Assembly (NCBI GenBank): GCA_947627555.1
Contig: CANQWL010000006.1
Coordinates: 1 to 32,036 of the forward strand
DNA: 32,036 nucleotides
Source: an uncultured Clostridia bacterium
Lineage (GTDB): Bacteria > Bacillota > Clostridia > TANB77 > CAG-508
Reading direction: 5' to 3'
The translations under genes were made by a program, and so were the position numbers. This document shows, in pieces, positions 29,753 through 32,036 of this stretch. The notes under the pieces were generated by a model. That model worked only from the letters and a program-made list of their open reading frames with translations. It was not told where the DNA came from and ran no database searches. Position 1 is the stretch's first letter; the number at the start of each line of letters is the position of its first letter.

Positions 29753-30592
29753 ATGAAGAAATTTGATTTTAAAATTAAAAATGTAAAATTAGCATTTGTT
29801 ATATTACTAATTTCAATATTTATCATATTTTTGCTATATTATAATTTCATATTAATCTCTTCATTTGCAAAAAATAAATTTGCCAATGAAATGATTGAAA
29901 TAGCTGATGAAAATGAAAATTCAATTTTTAATGTGCAAAGAATACTATTATATAGTAATGCAACAGCAATTGATCATTCAGATGATCAATCTTTAAAAAA
30001 TATGAGCATTTCACAATATTCAGATATATCTATATATATTGACAACACTAGTTATATAACTGATTTAACAAATGAAAACACAGTAAAAGAACTTTATATT
30101 GATAACATTGTGATGAAATCAAATTCTGATATAGGCACAAAAATATTAAATTATAAAAATCCTTTAAATTTTGGAAAATACATTGAAATGAAAACTCCTA
30201 TCAATAATAGAATTGATTTCAATATTATTAATACAAACTCTGAAAACGAAAATCATGATTATTCTGCACCAACATTTTATACAGATTGCTCAAATCCAAT
30301 TACATTAGGATATTTAAATAAAGATTTATTAACTAATTATTCAGCTGTTGATGCTTCTAATACAGTATCATTTAATGGAAAAGTTTTAAAAGAAGCAAAT
30401 GTGGATTTAAATGATATAAATTATACAGTTAATTTTAAAATTCATATTGTAAATAACTTAAATCAAAAATTTGTATATGATATGTCTATCGATGTTAATT
30501 TAAATGATGATAATGGTGGAATATACAACGGCTATGTATATAGAGGCAAAACTACATCTGGTAATGAATATAGATTTTTTAAAGAAATGTAA
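29753..30592 (+). CDS. Hypothetical membrane-anchored protein
   Basis: Single N-terminal TM; SD AAAGGAG; no family recognised. Confidence 0.65.
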   Translation: MKKFDFKIKNVKLAFVILLISIFIIFLLYYNFILISSFAKNKFANEMIEIADENENSIFNVQRILLYSNATAIDHSDDQSLKNMSISQYSDISIYIDNTSYITDLTNENTVKELYIDNIVMKSNSDIGTKILNYKNPLNFGKYIEMKTPINNRIDFNIINTNSENENHDYSAPTFYTDCSNPITLGYLNKDLLTNYSAVDASNTVSFNGKVLKEANVDLNDINYTVNFKIHIVNNLNQKFVYDMSIDVNLNDDNGGIYNGYVYRGKTTSGNEYRFFKEM

Positions 30593-30596
30593 TGAC

Positions 30597-30632
30597 AAAA
30601 TACCAAGGGATACATTCCCTTGGTATTTTTAC
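30597..30632. terminator. Bidirectional terminator
   Basis: AAAATACCAAGGGA-tacat-TCCCTTGGTATTTT. Confidence 0.85.
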
Positions 30633-32036
30633 TTTATATAAAGTGTGACACGGAAACCGAAATCTGTACTTGTATAAACAGATGTGTTACAAGCACGTTC
30701 GCAAGAAGGAGAGCCTGCAAATGTGCCGACTAAACTTCCACCACGAAGTGTATAGTAAGTTCCTGCCGTTGATGAACTTTCATCAGTCCACTCAAATAAA
30801 TTTCCTGCTACATCATATAGATTTTTCTTTTTAACTTCTTCTGTTGACCCTGTTGTTAATAATGTATAACTTCCTGTATATCTATTCTTTTTTTCTGTAT
30901 TTTCTTGCCATGCAGATGTCATTGATCCAGTGCTTGTATTAATTGTACAATATTTTCCGTCACATTTTTCTAAATTTTTATCTTTATAATTTCCCCATGT
31001 ACATTGTGATTTTAAATCTGTATAATTATTTGTATTTTTTGCATTTTCTACACTTTTATTTATTTCATCACTCATGTAATCTAACATTACATCCCATTGT
31101 GTTCCTGTAATTAGTCCACTATTCACATAATTTGTATTATACATTCTTTTTGACATTTCTTCTGCAGTTATAAAATCAGAATGAAAATATGGTATTTCTC
31201 CTACTTTACTTGTTGGTTTACTATCTGCTGTTGTATTTCCTATTGTATAACTATCATTTTGCCAATTTGTTGTCGATAATTGTACATCTTCTATTTTTTT
31301 TCCATTAGTTAATTCTACTTCGCTTGTTCCTGCCTCATATCTTCCTACATAAAATCCCCCATACTTTTGAATTTGTGTCATCTCTGATGCTTGTGTTGTT
31401 GTATCCCATGTCTTATTTATATAGTCATTTCCCCAATTATATTTTCTGTAATTTTCTGTGCTACATGGTATCCATACAAATTGATTTCCTTCTAAATCTT
31501 TTGGTATACCTTTATCTTCACCTTCAGGATTTTTATAATTTACATATTTATTTTTATCATTTGGATTATCTGATATTACTACTCCTGTGTCTAGTGTTCC
31601 TCCTACATAGTAAAATCCATATGGTACTGGGACTTTATTTCCTTGTCCATCTGATACTGCATATACTGATGCTGTTTCTTCTACTACTTCTTCCTCTCCA
31701 TTTGTTGTATCTACATATCTTATTCCTTTTGTTTTCCATTTGTCGTCTATTTTTACTTTTTTTCCTGCTTCTGTGTTTTCATCTATATTTGCTAGTTCTC
31801 TTTCTCCTGTTACCTCTCCTAATTCTCCTATTGTAAATGGATAGCCATCTACTATTATTCCCAATGGTCTATTAGAGGCATCTTCAACCTTTTCTTCTAA
31901 CCCATCTATACTATTTATATTTTCTTTTAATAATTCATCATCTAAATTTCCATCTGTTCCGTATGAGCCCATTACTGCTAATTTTACTTTTTCTTCTGCT
32001 CTTTTATATCTACTTTCTTCTGCTGCATTTTGTGCC
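30629..32036 (-). CDS. SUMF1/FGE-fold (C-type-lectin-like) protein, 5' end beyond window
   Basis: FVWIPC, GGFYVGRYEAG, DVAGNLFEWTDE...LRGGS...FGFRVTLYIK; frame open to window edge (AQNAAEESRYKRAEEKVKLAVMGS). Confidence 0.8.
   Translation of the reverse strand, partial: AQNAAEESRYKRAEEKVKLAVMGSYGTDGNLDDELLKENINSIDGLEEKVEDASNRPLGIIVDGYPFTIGELGEVTGERELANIDENTEAGKKVKIDDKWKTKGIRYVDTTNGEEEVVEETASVYAVSDGQGNKVPVPYGFYYVGGTLDTGVVISDNPNDKNKYVNYKNPEGEDKGIPKDLEGNQFVWIPCSTENYRKYNWGNDYINKTWDTTTQASEMTQIQKYGGFYVGRYEAGTSEVELTNGKKIEDVQLSTTNWQNDSYTIGNTTADSKPTSKVGEIPYFHSDFITAEEMSKRMYNTNYVNSGLITGTQWDVMLDYMSDEINKSVENAKNTNNYTDLKSQCTWGNYKDKNLEKCDGKYCTINTSTGSMTSAWQENTEKKNRYTGSYTLLTTGSTEEVKKKNLYDVAGNLFEWTDESSSTAGTYYTLRGGSLVGTFAGSPSCERACNTSVYTSTDFGFRVTLYIK

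Noticed and set aside
31324-31836. 170-aa Leu/Phe-rich + strand ORF
   Set aside because: Antisense shadow of the well-supported FGE-fold CDS; low-complexity translation.
1-32036. CRISPR array, tRNA or rRNA genes
   Set aside because: No regularly spaced repeats and no cloverleaf or rRNA-like sequence recognised by eye.

Overview
AT-rich Firmicutes/Clostridia-like chromosomal window, mostly minus-strand housekeeping genes. It contains a SsuA/TauA-type ABC transporter, an Rpn-family nuclease, trmL, an RNA methyltransferase, mfd, topB, a GltD-like oxidoreductase, family-4 UDG, LD-carboxypeptidase, pgeF, addB, an OGG-like glycosylase, YitT, an Elp3-like radical SAM protein, rnc, an SH3/glucosaminidase protein, prepilin-like proteins and a SUMF1/FGE-fold protein at the edge. 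The main observation is about the codon CGG. Three native-looking genes (ABC permease, mfd with two breaks, a prepilin-like protein) appear frameshifted. All four breaks fall exactly on an in-frame CGG. At each, skipping one base (the C) and reading the following GGN as Gly restores the conserved frame. By manual scan these are the only in-frame CGG codons in native gene bodies, while about two dozen out-of-frame CGG triplets (NNC|GGN or NCG|GNN) in the same genes cause no break. This suggests CGG is an unassigned codon acting as a +1 frameshift site (or CGGN as a quadruplet Gly codon). Two compositionally foreign single-gene units (purC-like and a 116-aa ORF) use CGG as Arg, and the purC-like unit also has ATG-TAA at its start. 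Other observations: a strong orphan promoter driving a structured RNA candidate, palindromic repeats that supply gene ends, a hairpin spanning a stop codon and the next gene's start site, and a possible DGR-type variable domain. No tRNA, rRNA or CRISPR was recognised.
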